Source: an uncultured Prevotellaceae bacterium
GTDB lineage: Bacteria > Bacteroidota > Bacteroidia > Bacteroidales > Bacteroidaceae
Direction: 5' to 3'
Assembly: GCA_902768785.1 (NCBI GenBank)
Contig: CACXMM010000005.1
Coordinates: 47,286 to 111,285, forward strand
DNA length: 64,000 nucleotides
Part shown: in pieces, positions 8,544 to 16,447 of the stretch
Numbering within the stretch: position 1 is the stretch's first letter
Layout of the letters: every line of letters begins with the position of its first letter
The notes under the pieces: model-generated
What the model was told of the DNA's origin: nothing
Seen by the model: only the letters and a program-made list of their open reading frames with translations
Database searches by the model: none
Made by a program: the position numbers and the translations under genes

Positions 8544-9570
8544 GGCGGGTCGTTTTAGGGTTGAGAAGGGCATCCAGGGCCTTTACCAGCAGATCGTTCT
8601 CCTCGGGAGTCTGTGCGGCCACGCGGATATAATGACGGTCGAGTCCAGCGAAGTTATGTGCCGAGCGCACCAGGATACCATAACTGTCCACCAACCGGCG
8701 TTTCATCTCCAGACTGTCGGCTTCTGCCATCCTCACCAGCATGAAGTGGGTCTGTGTGGGCAATGCCTCTATGTGACGGATGCGGTTCAGTTGGTCACGG
8801 AGCCGCTGTGCCTCTTGCAAATAGCCATCCCTGTCGAAATGGAAATCACCATGATGCTCCAGAAGATAGCGGCAGGCCACCAAGGCCAGGGCGTTCACGC
8901 TCCAGGGCATCCGGTGGTCGCGGAGGGTGTCGATGAGTGACTGCGGCCCCGTGACATAGCCTAAGCGCAAACCTGGTATGCCGTATTTCTTTGTCATCGA
9001 ATGCAGCAGGATGACATTCCCTAAATGGGCTGCCTCCCGCGACTGCAGCAGCTCTTCCCGGCAGAAGAACGCGTAACTCTGGTCGATGATGAATACCGTA
9101 TGGGGATGGTCAAAGGCAGCCCTCACCAGCTGTTCCTTCGCCAGCACTTGTCCGGTGGGGTTGTTGGGGTTGCAGAGCCATACCACATTCATCTCATCGG
9201 TGACCTCATCGAGAGAATGGAGATAGGTTACCTGATGACCGTGCAGCCTGCAGGCATCGGCATATTCACTGAAGGTGGGTATGAGCACGGATGAACGGCA
9301 TCCTGCTCCTGTGGCCTGCGCAATGAGATAGATAGCCTCGGTGGCTCCGCTGGTGACCAGTGTCTCCCCCTGACGGTTCCTGAGGAGGATGCTCAGCTCT
9401 CGTTCCAGTGCGGTGGCTGCTGCCGGCGGATAGTGATCGATGACATCCATCGATGCCGACAGGTATTCCTTCAGTCCTTCCATCCGGATAGTGGTGCACA
9501 GATTAGAGCTGAAATTGTGCCTGATTACCCCTTCATATTCGTAAATATCGTCTCCATGTCCTGTAATCAT
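8533..9570 (-). CDS. L-threonine-O-3-phosphate decarboxylase-like aminotransferase (CobD type)
   Basis: A 345-residue PLP enzyme of aminotransferase class I/II. The N-terminal GHGDDIYEYE followed by HNFSSNL matches the threonine-phosphate decarboxylase (Salmonella CobD) branch, which makes aminopropanol phosphate for cobamides. PLP-site features: NPNNPTG for the ring pocket and SMTKKYGIPGLRLGY containing the Schiff-base lysine. It overlaps cbiB, the next step in the pathway. The start is placed at the ATG at 9570; the frame is open to a TTG at 9585, but the conserved N-terminus begins right after 9570. The -7 promoter box ends only 4 bases before this ATG, so the mRNA may be leaderless. Confidence 0.85.
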   Translation of the reverse strand: MITGHGDDIYEYEGVIRHNFSSNLCTTIRMEGLKEYLSASMDVIDHYPPAAATALERELSILLRNRQGETLVTSGATEAIYLIAQATGAGCRSSVLIPTFSEYADACRLHGHQVTYLHSLDEVTDEMNVVWLCNPNNPTGQVLAKEQLVRAAFDHPHTVFIIDQSYAFFCREELLQSREAAHLGNVILLHSMTKKYGIPGLRLGYVTGPQSLIDTLRDHRMPWSVNALALVACRYLLEHHGDFHFDRDGYLQEAQRLRDQLNRIRHIEALPTQTHFMLVRMAEADSLEMKRRLVDSYGILVRSAHNFAGLDRHYIRVAAQTPEENDLLVKALDALLNPKTTRHDE

Positions 9571-9574
9571 GCTG

Positions 9575-9582
9575 CAAATATA
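9575..9582 (-). promoter_or_regulatory. -7 box of the cobamide gene pair promoter
   Basis: On the minus strand TATATTTG matches TAnnTTTG. No convincing -33 box was seen. The ATG follows after four bases, which would give an almost leaderless message. Confidence 0.5.
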
Positions 9583-9599
9583 CAATTTTATTTAAAATA

Positions 9600-9633
9600 T
9601 TTGCGGATTATTGCGCGTTTTTCATTACTTTTG
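9600..9633 (+). promoter_or_regulatory. Promoter for rbfA operon
   Basis: TTTG (9600-9603), a 22-bp spacer, and TACTTTTG (9626-9633). It lies 22 bases before the rbfA start and is divergent from the cobamide promoter. Confidence 0.65.
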
Positions 9634-9655
9634 CAATCAAAAAAGAAATTGAACG

Positions 9656-9991
9656 ATGCAAGAAACAAGACAGAATAGAATATCCCGACTGCTCCAAAAG
9701 GAGCTGAGCCTGATTTTTCAGAGTCAGACAAGAATGATGCGTGGGGTGATGGTGAGTGTGACCCGTGTGAAGATTTCACCCGACTTAAGTGTGTGTACCG
9801 CTTACCTGAGCATCTTCCCCAGTGAGAGAGGTGAGGAGCTGATGCAGAATATCCAGAAGAACGAAAAGACCATCCGTTACGAACTGGGTACAAGGGTGCG
9901 CAACCAGCTGCGCATCATCCCCGAGCTGCGCTTCTTCATCGACGACTCGCTCGATTACATTGAGCACATCGATGAGCTCCTGAAGAAATAA
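9656..9991 (+). CDS. rbfA: Ribosome-binding factor A
   Basis: A 111-residue cytoplasmic KH-like protein needed for late 30S subunit maturation and 16S rRNA 5' end processing. The N-terminal QNRISRLLQKELSLIFQ, the central VSVTRVKISPDLSVCTAYLS and the C-terminal IPELRFFIDDSLDY are standard for the family, and length is normal. It opens an operon with the FtsX-like permease and the LtaS-like gene. Confidence 0.95.
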   Translation: MQETRQNRISRLLQKELSLIFQSQTRMMRGVMVSVTRVKISPDLSVCTAYLSIFPSERGEELMQNIQKNEKTIRYELGTRVRNQLRIIPELRFFIDDSLDYIEHIDELLKK

Positions 9992-10001
9992 CACCCCTCC
10001 C

Positions 10002-10066
10002 CCCTCATCCCTCATCCCTCATCCTTCATCTTTAATCCCTCATCTTTAATCCCTCATCCCTCATCC
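10002..10066 (+). repeat. 7-bp word array between rbfA and the FtsX-like gene
   Basis: About nine consecutive heptamers of the forms CCCTCAT, CCTTCAT and CTTTAAT. They fill the junction up to four bases before the start codon at 10070. The reverse complement of these words is the same vocabulary (ATGAGGG, ATGAAGG) as the repeats inside the regulator gene at 24417-24500. Confidence 0.85.
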
Positions 10067-10069
10067 AAA

Positions 10070-11299
10070 ATGTCCTTCCCCTTCTACATCGCCAAGCGCT
10101 ACCTCTTCTCCAAGAAGAGCACGCATGCCATCAACCTGATCAGTGGGATCAGCGTGATCGGTGTGGCCGTGGCTACCATGGCCTTGGTGGTGACACTGAG
10201 CGTATTCAACGGATTCCACGACATGGTGGCCACGTTCTTTACGTCCTTTGATCCCCAGCTGAAGATTACACCGGCAAAGGGGAAGACAGCCCCTGCCGAT
10301 GATCCGATCCTCACCGAGATACGCAAACTGCCTGCGGTGGATGTGGCCACGGAGAGCATGGAGGACAATGCGCTGGCTGTCTATGAAGGGCGTCAGGCCA
10401 TGGTGGTGGTAAAGGGTGTGGACAACAACTTTGCCGAGCTCACCCATATCACCGAGATCCTTTATGGTGACGGAGAATTCGAGCTTCAGGCGGCAAACCT
10501 GCAATATGGGGTGTTGGGACTCCGGCTGGCGGCACAGTTAGGAACGGGAGCACGGTGGAAGGACTACCTGAAGATCTATGCGCCGAAGCGGGAAGGACAG
10601 CTTGATATGACTGCTCCCGAAGAGGCTTTCGTGGAAGACTCCCTGCTCTCCCCTGGCGTCATCTTCTCGGTGAAGCAGGCGAAATACGACAAGAACTATA
10701 TCCTCGTGCCCATCAGCTTCGCACGTAACCTGTTCTGGCAGGAGGGCATGCTCTCTTCGCTGGAGCTGCGACTGAAGGCGGGTAGCGACCTCGACAAGGT
10801 GAAGAAGCAGATGCGGCAGATCGCCAAGGATAAATATAAGGTGGAAGACCGATACGAGCAGCAGGCCGATACCTTCCGTATCATGGAGGTGGAGAAGTTC
10901 ATCGCCTATATCTTCCTCACGTTCATCCTCGTGGTGGCCTGCTTCAATATCATCGGCTCTCTCTCCATGCTCATCATCGACAAGAAAGACGATGTGGTGA
11001 CGCTGCGCAACCTCGGGGCCAGCGACAAGCAGATTATCCGGATCTTCCTCTTTGAGGGGCGCATGATCTCAGCATTGGGAGCCGTCATCGGTATCCTCAT
11101 CGGACTGCTCCTCTGCTGGATACAGCAAACATTCGGGGTGGTGAGCCTCGGACAGTCGAGCGGTTCGTTCGTCGTGGATGCCTATCCTGTGAGTGTGCAT
11201 CCTACGGATATTATCCTGATCTTCTTCACCGTGCTTCTCGTGGGTTTCCTCGCCGTATGGTATCCCGTGAGGTATTTCGCCCGAAGACTGCTGGAGTAG
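10070..11299 (+). CDS. FtsX-like ABC transporter permease (LolC/LolE type)
   Basis: A 409-residue inner membrane protein with the layout of lipoprotein-releasing permeases: one N-terminal membrane segment (INLISGISVIGVAVATMALV), a large periplasmic domain (roughly residues 50-270), and three C-terminal segments (from IAYIFLTFILVVACFNIIGSL). The N-terminal FPFYIAKRYLFSKK is characteristic. LolC/LolE move outer-membrane lipoproteins out of the inner membrane with the ATPase LolD, which is not next to it here. It is co-oriented with rbfA and the downstream LtaS-like gene. Confidence 0.85.
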   Translation: MSFPFYIAKRYLFSKKSTHAINLISGISVIGVAVATMALVVTLSVFNGFHDMVATFFTSFDPQLKITPAKGKTAPADDPILTEIRKLPAVDVATESMEDNALAVYEGRQAMVVVKGVDNNFAELTHITEILYGDGEFELQAANLQYGVLGLRLAAQLGTGARWKDYLKIYAPKREGQLDMTAPEEAFVEDSLLSPGVIFSVKQAKYDKNYILVPISFARNLFWQEGMLSSLELRLKAGSDLDKVKKQMRQIAKDKYKVEDRYEQQADTFRIMEVEKFIAYIFLTFILVVACFNIIGSLSMLIIDKKDDVVTLRNLGASDKQIIRIFLFEGRMISALGAVIGILIGLLLCWIQQTFGVVSLGQSSGSFVVDAYPVSVHPTDIILIFFTVLLVGFLAVWYPVRYFARRLLE

Positions 11300-11301
11300 G
11301 T

Positions 11302-11334
11302 CTTAGTTCATCGTTCATAGTTAGGAGTTGAAAG
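11302..11334 (+). repeat. Degenerate 7-bp words before the LtaS-like gene
   Basis: The junction reads roughly as GTTCATC, GTTCATA, GTTAGGA, GTTGAAA. It may be a decayed copy of the junction arrays. AGGAG at 11323-11327 lies 10 bases before the start and is one of the few Shine-Dalgarno-like sites here. Confidence 0.4.
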
Positions 11335-11337
11335 AAT

Positions 11338-13242
11338 ATGAAGGAAAGAGTATTTTATCTGGTAAGAATCTATCTCTTTATGGTGTTGGCACTGATCCTG
11401 GCAAAGCCGGTATTCATGCTGTACAACCATGCAAACCATCCGTTTACCGCCCATGAGGTGATGCAGGTCATGAGCCATGGCATCACCCTCGACCTCTCCA
11501 CGGCGTTGTATCTCATCGTGGTGCCTTTCCTCGTCACCCTCCTGTCTGTATGGCTGTGGCGCTGGAACGGACTGCGACAGCTGCTCAAGGGATACTATGT
11601 CCTGGTGGCTTTCCTGCTCGCCCTCGCCTTTGTGGCCGATACCAGCCTGTACGAGTTCTGGGGCTTCAAGCTCGATGCCTCCGTGCTGCCCTATCTGAGC
11701 ACACCGAAGGAGGCCTTTGCCAGCGTGTCGTTCTGGTATCTCCTGGTACGGATCCTGGTGATCGTACTCGTGGCCTGGATCCTCTATAAGATCATGGTGC
11801 TGCTCACCCCCGTGGAAAGGGAACGCCGGCGGAGCATCCGGCAGATCGGCTACTCCGGTGGCCGCTCCACCCAGAGGGGCTTGTTCCATATCTCCCCTGT
11901 CAAGATGGCGGGAACACGACTCATCGCCACCGTGGTGGGACTCCTGCTCATTCCTTTGTTCGTCATCGGCATGCGCGGGGGCACCAGTGTGTCAACGAGT
12001 AATGTCGGACAGGTGTATTTCTCGCAGAACCAGTTCCTGAACCATTCCGCCGTGAACCCGCTGTTCAGCTTCCTCTCGTCTTTCGGTAAGACGGCCACGG
12101 TGAAGGAGGAGAAGCACGAATACGAGTTCTTCAGCGAGAAGGAGTGCAAGAAGCTCCTGGAGGGAATCTTCGATACACGCAGCGAGAACCCCGATGTCCT
12201 GCTTACCACCAAGAACCCGAATATCCTGCTGGTAATCATGGAGGGCTGCGGCAGCATCTTCACCGAGGCCAACGGGAACGGCCATGTCACACCCAACCTC
12301 ACGAAGCTGTCCGCCGAGGGGGTGTATTTCACCAACTGCATCGCCAACAGCTGGCGCACCGACCGCGGCATGGTGAGCATCCTCAGCGGCTATCCTGCCT
12401 TCCCCCATCAGTCGGTGATGAAGATGGCACAGAAATGCGAGACGCTCCCCTCCATCGCACGAACCCTGAAGGGCAAGGGCTATGCTACCACCTTCCTCTA
12501 TGGGGGTGATGCGAACTTCACCAATGCGCGCGGCTATCTCACCAGTACGGGCTTCGAGAAGATCATCAGCGAGGATGACTTCTCCAAGGAGGAACGCGGT
12601 GACTCCAAATGGGGCGTGAACGACTGGGTGGTGTTCGGACGTCTGCTCGACCTCGTGAAACAGCAGAACGATACAGGGAAGCCGTGGTTCACCACCATGC
12701 TCACCCTGAGCAGTCATGAGCCGTGGGATGTGCCCATGAAGAAGAAATTCGATGACAAGATCCAGAACGCGTTCTATTTCCTCGACATCTGTCTGGGTGA
12801 CTTCATCAACAAGCTGAAGAGGACTCCCGCGTGGGAGAACACCCTCGTGGTGATCCTGCCCGACCATAGCATCCAGTATCAGGATATCGACCAGACCAAG
12901 GCCATGCGTAACCGCATCCCGATGATCTGGACGGGTGGCGCCGTGGCACAGGCGAAGCGCATCGGCATGGTGTGTAACCAGACGGATCTCGCCGCCACAC
13001 TCTTCGGACAGATGGGACTCCCTCATGATGACTTCGCCTTCAGCCGTGACATCCTGAGCAAGACCTACCAGCGGCAGTTTGCCATGAACAACTGGACAGA
13101 GGGCTTCGCCACCTTCGATGCCACCGGCTTCAACGCCTATAGCCTGAACAGTAAGAAGATGATCGCAGGAAAGGAGGGCAAGGCCATCGAAACGGGTAAG
13201 GCCATCCTGCAGGCTACCAGTGAGGACCTGAGGAAAAGATAA
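11338..13242 (+). CDS. LTA synthase family membrane phosphotransferase/sulfatase
   Basis: A 634-residue protein with about five membrane segments in residues 1-210 and a large extracytoplasmic alkaline-phosphatase-fold domain. Metal-site and nucleophile candidates are Glu302 in VIMEGCGS and Thr341 in SWRTDRGMVSILSGYP; HEPWDVP and DHS (LPDHSIQY) add later metal ligands. Gram-negative members transfer polar groups such as phosphoethanolamine or glycerol phosphate to envelope glycans or lipids, but the substrate here is unknown. It ends one base before the convergent gene at 13244. Confidence 0.87.
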   Translation: MKERVFYLVRIYLFMVLALILAKPVFMLYNHANHPFTAHEVMQVMSHGITLDLSTALYLIVVPFLVTLLSVWLWRWNGLRQLLKGYYVLVAFLLALAFVADTSLYEFWGFKLDASVLPYLSTPKEAFASVSFWYLLVRILVIVLVAWILYKIMVLLTPVERERRRSIRQIGYSGGRSTQRGLFHISPVKMAGTRLIATVVGLLLIPLFVIGMRGGTSVSTSNVGQVYFSQNQFLNHSAVNPLFSFLSSFGKTATVKEEKHEYEFFSEKECKKLLEGIFDTRSENPDVLLTTKNPNILLVIMEGCGSIFTEANGNGHVTPNLTKLSAEGVYFTNCIANSWRTDRGMVSILSGYPAFPHQSVMKMAQKCETLPSIARTLKGKGYATTFLYGGDANFTNARGYLTSTGFEKIISEDDFSKEERGDSKWGVNDWVVFGRLLDLVKQQNDTGKPWFTTMLTLSSHEPWDVPMKKKFDDKIQNAFYFLDICLGDFINKLKRTPAWENTLVVILPDHSIQYQDIDQTKAMRNRIPMIWTGGAVAQAKRIGMVCNQTDLAATLFGQMGLPHDDFAFSRDILSKTYQRQFAMNNWTEGFATFDATGFNAYSLNSKKMIAGKEGKAIETGKAILQATSEDLRKR

Positions 13243-13243
13243 A

Positions 13244-15220
13244 CTATAGCTTCCATCTGAGTTGGAATTCGAGATCCGTCATCGAGGAGCCATTTACCTG
13301 TTGGTAACCGCTGCCGATGACGGATCTGTCGAAATAGTCGGTCACAGCTATTCGCGTATGAATCATGAGTTTTTCCGACAACTGAGCTTTCAGCAGCAAC
13401 GAGTAGCGGATACCTTTCCCATAGACCACGGGAAACGAGAAACTGTATAGCATGCCGCGCTCATAGAGATACATTCTGCTGTCATAATCATCCGTATGGA
13501 AATAGGCTGCGGCGAGATGAGCCTGAAACATCTTATTCATTCGCCAGCTGATCAACTGACTCACCGTCCATCCCCTGCTGCTTTTCTCATTCTGTACACA
13601 AGCGATGTCGGCTTGTGTCTTGGTGGAGAGGATGGTGCCATCAAAACTCACCGACACCCTTCCGCGATGCTCCTGTTGGGAGCAGAGTGCCGATTTCTGT
13701 TCGTTGTCCTTTTCTTTGATATGCAGACGGTAGCGTGCAGAGAACGTCCAGCTGCCTGAGAGGTAAGAAAAACTGAGCAGGTAGTCCTGATGATACGATG
13801 AGGCTGAAGCCTGATACCTTGGCCATGCAAAATAGGCGATGTCGGCATAGGCGGAAGCAAAGAGTTTACGGGATGGCTGCCAATGCGCTCCTACATACAG
13901 GCCGCTCTCGTTTTGCACATGACCGCCCTCACTGAATGCTTGTGCCTGCAATGCCGTATATCGCATGCCGTAGAAACGTTGCAGTACCATCAAGCTGAGT
14001 TCCGATGACATGTGTATGTTGGCTGTATTTAAGGTAGCAAGAGCTCCTTTGCGGTCGATGGCTGTCTCCCCATGGAAGGACAGTCGATGATGGATATAGC
14101 CATAATCGATGCCCATATTCAGGAAATCTCGTCCTTGAGGATAGTAGTAACGGTAGAGTATCTTCGTATTGGGTTTCAGGGGTCGGCTGAGATGGGAATA
14201 GACCAGGTTCATAGCCGCATGCCATGCACCGTTCCTGTAGCCCACTGTAGTCCCCGCTGTAGTCAGAAAGGTATTGTTCTTCTTTTTCAGTTCATTGACA
14301 GTGCGATGGTAACCTCCTTCCACAAGGGATGAGATACTGAGTGAGTCACTGTTTAAGGTACCATCCATAGGACGGTAGGACAAGAAGGGGGTGACCTGTA
14401 GGAACCTTGACAGCTGTAGGGTTGCTGCTAAACCCTGTAGATAATGTGCAGAGGAAGTGGAAGAGTGGGGACGTAGGATTTGACGCTGTCTGCCCAGAGA
14501 GGTCAGTGCTGCCGACTTCCCCAATAGGAAGTCACTGTTCATCATCAGTCCCATGCCCATACTCATGCGGTATTTGCCGGCCATCAAGGTTTTCACTATT
14601 CCTACATGATTACACATCAGGTAAAAAGAATAGAAATCATAGCCCATCGTATTCCCGTTGCGGAAGAAAGGCTCACCCGAATCCTGTGCGCCAATCAGTC
14701 CTGCACGCCAACAGTCACCTTGGCGAAACGCATAACGTATCTGATGACGGTATCGTTCACCTAAATAGCCGTTGCGGTCACCTTTCCGTTCATAAAGGGG
14801 TGCCTTGAGCGTGAGCATTACCTCATGATGCCCCTTACCGTCTGACTGTTTTGTCTTTTCTTCCTCACCCAAGAAGACGAAACACTGCAGTAGCTGGCGT
14901 TTGATGGCAGGGAGTGACTCGATCATTGCCAACTCGCCAAAACTCTTCATCGGTGAATAATGATAAAGATAGGCACAAATCTCTTCAATTTCTTCATCGG
15001 TAAGAAAAGGCAGTTGGGATAGTTGTTCCGGGGTGGCAGTGTTCAGGTTAAAGGGGTGTTGCTCGAGATCACACAGCAGCTCACTCATCTCTTCCCATTG
15101 CGCCATCTCTATCTCATCATGGTCATACAACTGGTGGTAATAACTCTCCCAGGTTTGTGCGGGAAGGAATTGACAAGGGAAAAGGATTAGGACAAATGTC
15201 CACAACAATGACTTTTTCAT
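13244..15220 (-). CDS. Exported helix-hairpin-helix protein with a barrel-like C-terminal region
   Basis: A 658-residue protein. Start 15220 (MKKSLLWTFVLILFPCQFLPAQ) gives a good signal peptide; the frame opens eight codons earlier. Residues about 45-110 hold a ComEA-like helix-hairpin-helix unit (NLNTATPEQLSQLPFL, then DEEIEEICAYLYHY). The rest (about 130-658) has alternating aromatic and polar residues such as RYRHQIRYAFRQGD and FSARYRLHIKEK, which look like outer-membrane beta strands. This domain pair is common in Bacteroidetes but its function is not established; DNA binding in the periplasm or a barrel export role are both guesses. Confidence 0.75.
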   Translation of the reverse strand: MKKSLLWTFVLILFPCQFLPAQTWESYYHQLYDHDEIEMAQWEEMSELLCDLEQHPFNLNTATPEQLSQLPFLTDEEIEEICAYLYHYSPMKSFGELAMIESLPAIKRQLLQCFVFLGEEEKTKQSDGKGHHEVMLTLKAPLYERKGDRNGYLGERYRHQIRYAFRQGDCWRAGLIGAQDSGEPFFRNGNTMGYDFYSFYLMCNHVGIVKTLMAGKYRMSMGMGLMMNSDFLLGKSAALTSLGRQRQILRPHSSTSSAHYLQGLAATLQLSRFLQVTPFLSYRPMDGTLNSDSLSISSLVEGGYHRTVNELKKKNNTFLTTAGTTVGYRNGAWHAAMNLVYSHLSRPLKPNTKILYRYYYPQGRDFLNMGIDYGYIHHRLSFHGETAIDRKGALATLNTANIHMSSELSLMVLQRFYGMRYTALQAQAFSEGGHVQNESGLYVGAHWQPSRKLFASAYADIAYFAWPRYQASASSYHQDYLLSFSYLSGSWTFSARYRLHIKEKDNEQKSALCSQQEHRGRVSVSFDGTILSTKTQADIACVQNEKSSRGWTVSQLISWRMNKMFQAHLAAAYFHTDDYDSRMYLYERGMLYSFSFPVVYGKGIRYSLLLKAQLSEKLMIHTRIAVTDYFDRSVIGSGYQQVNGSSMTDLEFQLRWKL

Positions 15221-15300
15221 AGTTAAATGATTTAAGTTTGACATAGTGAAAGGGCAGGTGATTGTAGTCTTATCTTCTCATCCCACCACTTTTCAATCGA

Positions 15301-15332
15301 CAAAGGTACGAATAAATAAGCAAAAATACAAA
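15301..15332 (-). promoter_or_regulatory. Promoter for the helix-hairpin-helix gene
   Basis: On the minus strand TTTG (15329-15332), a 20-bp spacer, and TACCTTTG (15301-15308). It lies 80 bases before the chosen start and diverges from the tandem promoters at 15339-15442. Confidence 0.7.
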
Positions 15333-15338
15333 TATTAT

Positions 15339-15369
15339 TTTGTAATTCTCTCACTTAATCGTATCTTTG
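15339..15369 (+). promoter_or_regulatory. Upstream copy of a duplicated promoter
   Basis: TTTG (15339-15342), a 19-bp spacer, and TATCTTTG (15362-15369). The 20 bases ending in this -7 box (15350-15369) are repeated exactly at 15423-15442. Confidence 0.6.
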
Positions 15370-15410
15370 ACTTCGTCGAAGATACTCACGCTCGAAAAAG
15401 CTCAAATAAA

Positions 15411-15442
15411 TTTGGCTTTTTGCTCACTTAATCGTATCTTTG
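15411..15442 (+). promoter_or_regulatory. Downstream copy of a duplicated promoter, DUF4294 gene
   Basis: TTTG (15411-15414), a 20-bp spacer, and TATCTTTG (15435-15442). The DUF4294 ATG at 15448 is only five bases after the -7 box, so transcripts from this copy would be leaderless, while the upstream copy would give a leader of about 70 bases. Confidence 0.65.
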
Positions 15443-15447
15443 CAGCG

Positions 15448-16098
15448 ATGAAACAGTGGATGGTAATCATAGTATGGGTCGTGATGCTGGGAGTAGGATG
15501 CCCGTTATGGGCACAGTCTTCCGGTAAGGGACAGGTGAACCCTGAGGACCGTCCCGTGGATATGGACAACCCCACGTTCGTGCCGATGATCAAGGTGAGC
15601 AAGGTGATGCACGGCGGTGACAGCATCCAGTATATCGAGATGAACAACGTGTATGTGTATCCGCAACCCGTGTTCAAGAACGAGAAACAACGACAAGCCT
15701 ACAACCGACTGGTGTATAACGTGAAGAAGGTGCTGCCCATTGCCAAGGAGGTGAACCGCATCATCATCGAGACGGGCGACTACCTGCAGACACTGCCCGA
15801 CAAGAAAGCGCGCGACGCACACATGAAACTGGTGGAGGAGGATATCAAGAAAACCTATACGCCGAGGATGAAGAAACTGTCGTACTCCCAAGGAAAACTG
15901 CTCATCAAACTGGTGTATCGCGAATGTAACAGCTCGGGCTACGAGCTGATCAATGCCTTCCTCGGTCCTGTACGTGCTGGCGTGTGGCAGACCTTTGCCT
16001 GGCTCTACGGTGCCAGTCTGACGAAGAAATACGAGCCGGAGGGTATCGACCGCCTTACGGAAAGAATCGTGTTACAGGTGGAAGCAGGACAACTTTAA
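15448..16098 (+). CDS. DUF4294 domain-containing exported protein
   Basis: A 216-residue protein with a signal peptide (MKQWMVIIVWVVMLGVGCPLWAQ) and a DUF4294 domain: GGDSIQYIEMNNVYVYP, then the helical LVYNVKKVLPIAKEVNRI and SYSQGKLLIKLVYRECN. The family is widespread in Bacteroidetes and its role is unknown. The start at 15448 gives the signal peptide; the frame is open to 15367 but that extension contains the promoter. Confidence 0.85.
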   Translation: MKQWMVIIVWVVMLGVGCPLWAQSSGKGQVNPEDRPVDMDNPTFVPMIKVSKVMHGGDSIQYIEMNNVYVYPQPVFKNEKQRQAYNRLVYNVKKVLPIAKEVNRIIIETGDYLQTLPDKKARDAHMKLVEEDIKKTYTPRMKKLSYSQGKLLIKLVYRECNSSGYELINAFLGPVRAGVWQTFAWLYGASLTKKYEPEGIDRLTERIVLQVEAGQL

Positions 16099-16111
16099 TA
16101 AAAATAATGAA

Positions 16112-16176
16112 GCTGTGTTGAAATTGAGTTTTTTTCTCTCTCGCCATGGGCGACTAAAACTTAATTCCGACACAGC
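16112..16176. repeat. 65-base nested palindrome
   Basis: Outer arms are GCTGTGTTGAAATT (16112-16125) and AATTCCGACACAGC (16163-16176). Inside, AGTTTT (16127-16132) pairs with AAAACT (16156-16161), and TCGCC/GGCGA (16141-16153) form a tip around ATG. It lies 13 bases after the DUF4294 stop and could end transcription, though it has no classic T-tract after it. Confidence 0.65.
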
Positions 16177-16391
16177 CTCTTAAACCTGAAACAATCCGTT
16201 CGCATTGCAAAAACACTAATAATACCTAAATAATAACCTTTTTCGAAGTATTTAACTGAATCTGTTGCAAAGGTAAGTGTTCCCTTTTTCTCCTTTTATA
16301 AATTATCGTTCATTTGCTACAAAAAATGTTTCATGTATCAAATTTTGCAGCGTTTGAACGATATTTTCAATCCCGTACGCAGAATGCACAC

Positions 16392-16399
16392 TACCTTTG
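16392..16399 (+). promoter_or_regulatory. -7 box for the fructan locus susC-like gene
   Basis: TACCTTTG, with TTTC 23 bp upstream (16365-16368) as a weak -33 box. A weak -33 box fits a promoter that needs an activator such as the downstream hybrid regulator. The susC-like start is 48 bases further on. Confidence 0.55.
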
Positions 16400-16447
16400 C
16401 GACATAAAACTTATGTAGAGTACTAACCATAATCAAATCATCAAAGA

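Larger units (their letters stand above)
16099..16447. other. Intergenic region upstream of the fructan locus
   Basis: This stretch begins with a long nested palindrome (16112-16176) just after the DUF4294 stop. It continues with AT-rich sequence and ends with the susC-like promoter (-7 box TACCTTTG at 16392-16399). No gene was seen. Binding sites for the fructan regulator would be expected here, but no clear operator was found. Confidence 0.6.

Noticed and set aside
11992-13026. Long open frame of 344 codons on the minus strand inside the LtaS-like gene
   Set aside because: It is antisense to a gene with clear membrane segments and catalytic motifs, has His-rich composition typical of shadow frames, and has no promoter or family motif.
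16268-16275. CAAAGGTA, a minus-strand -7 box match facing the DUF4294 gene
   Set aside because: No -33 box at the right distance and no gene on that strand to drive. An antisense RNA remains possible but unsupported.
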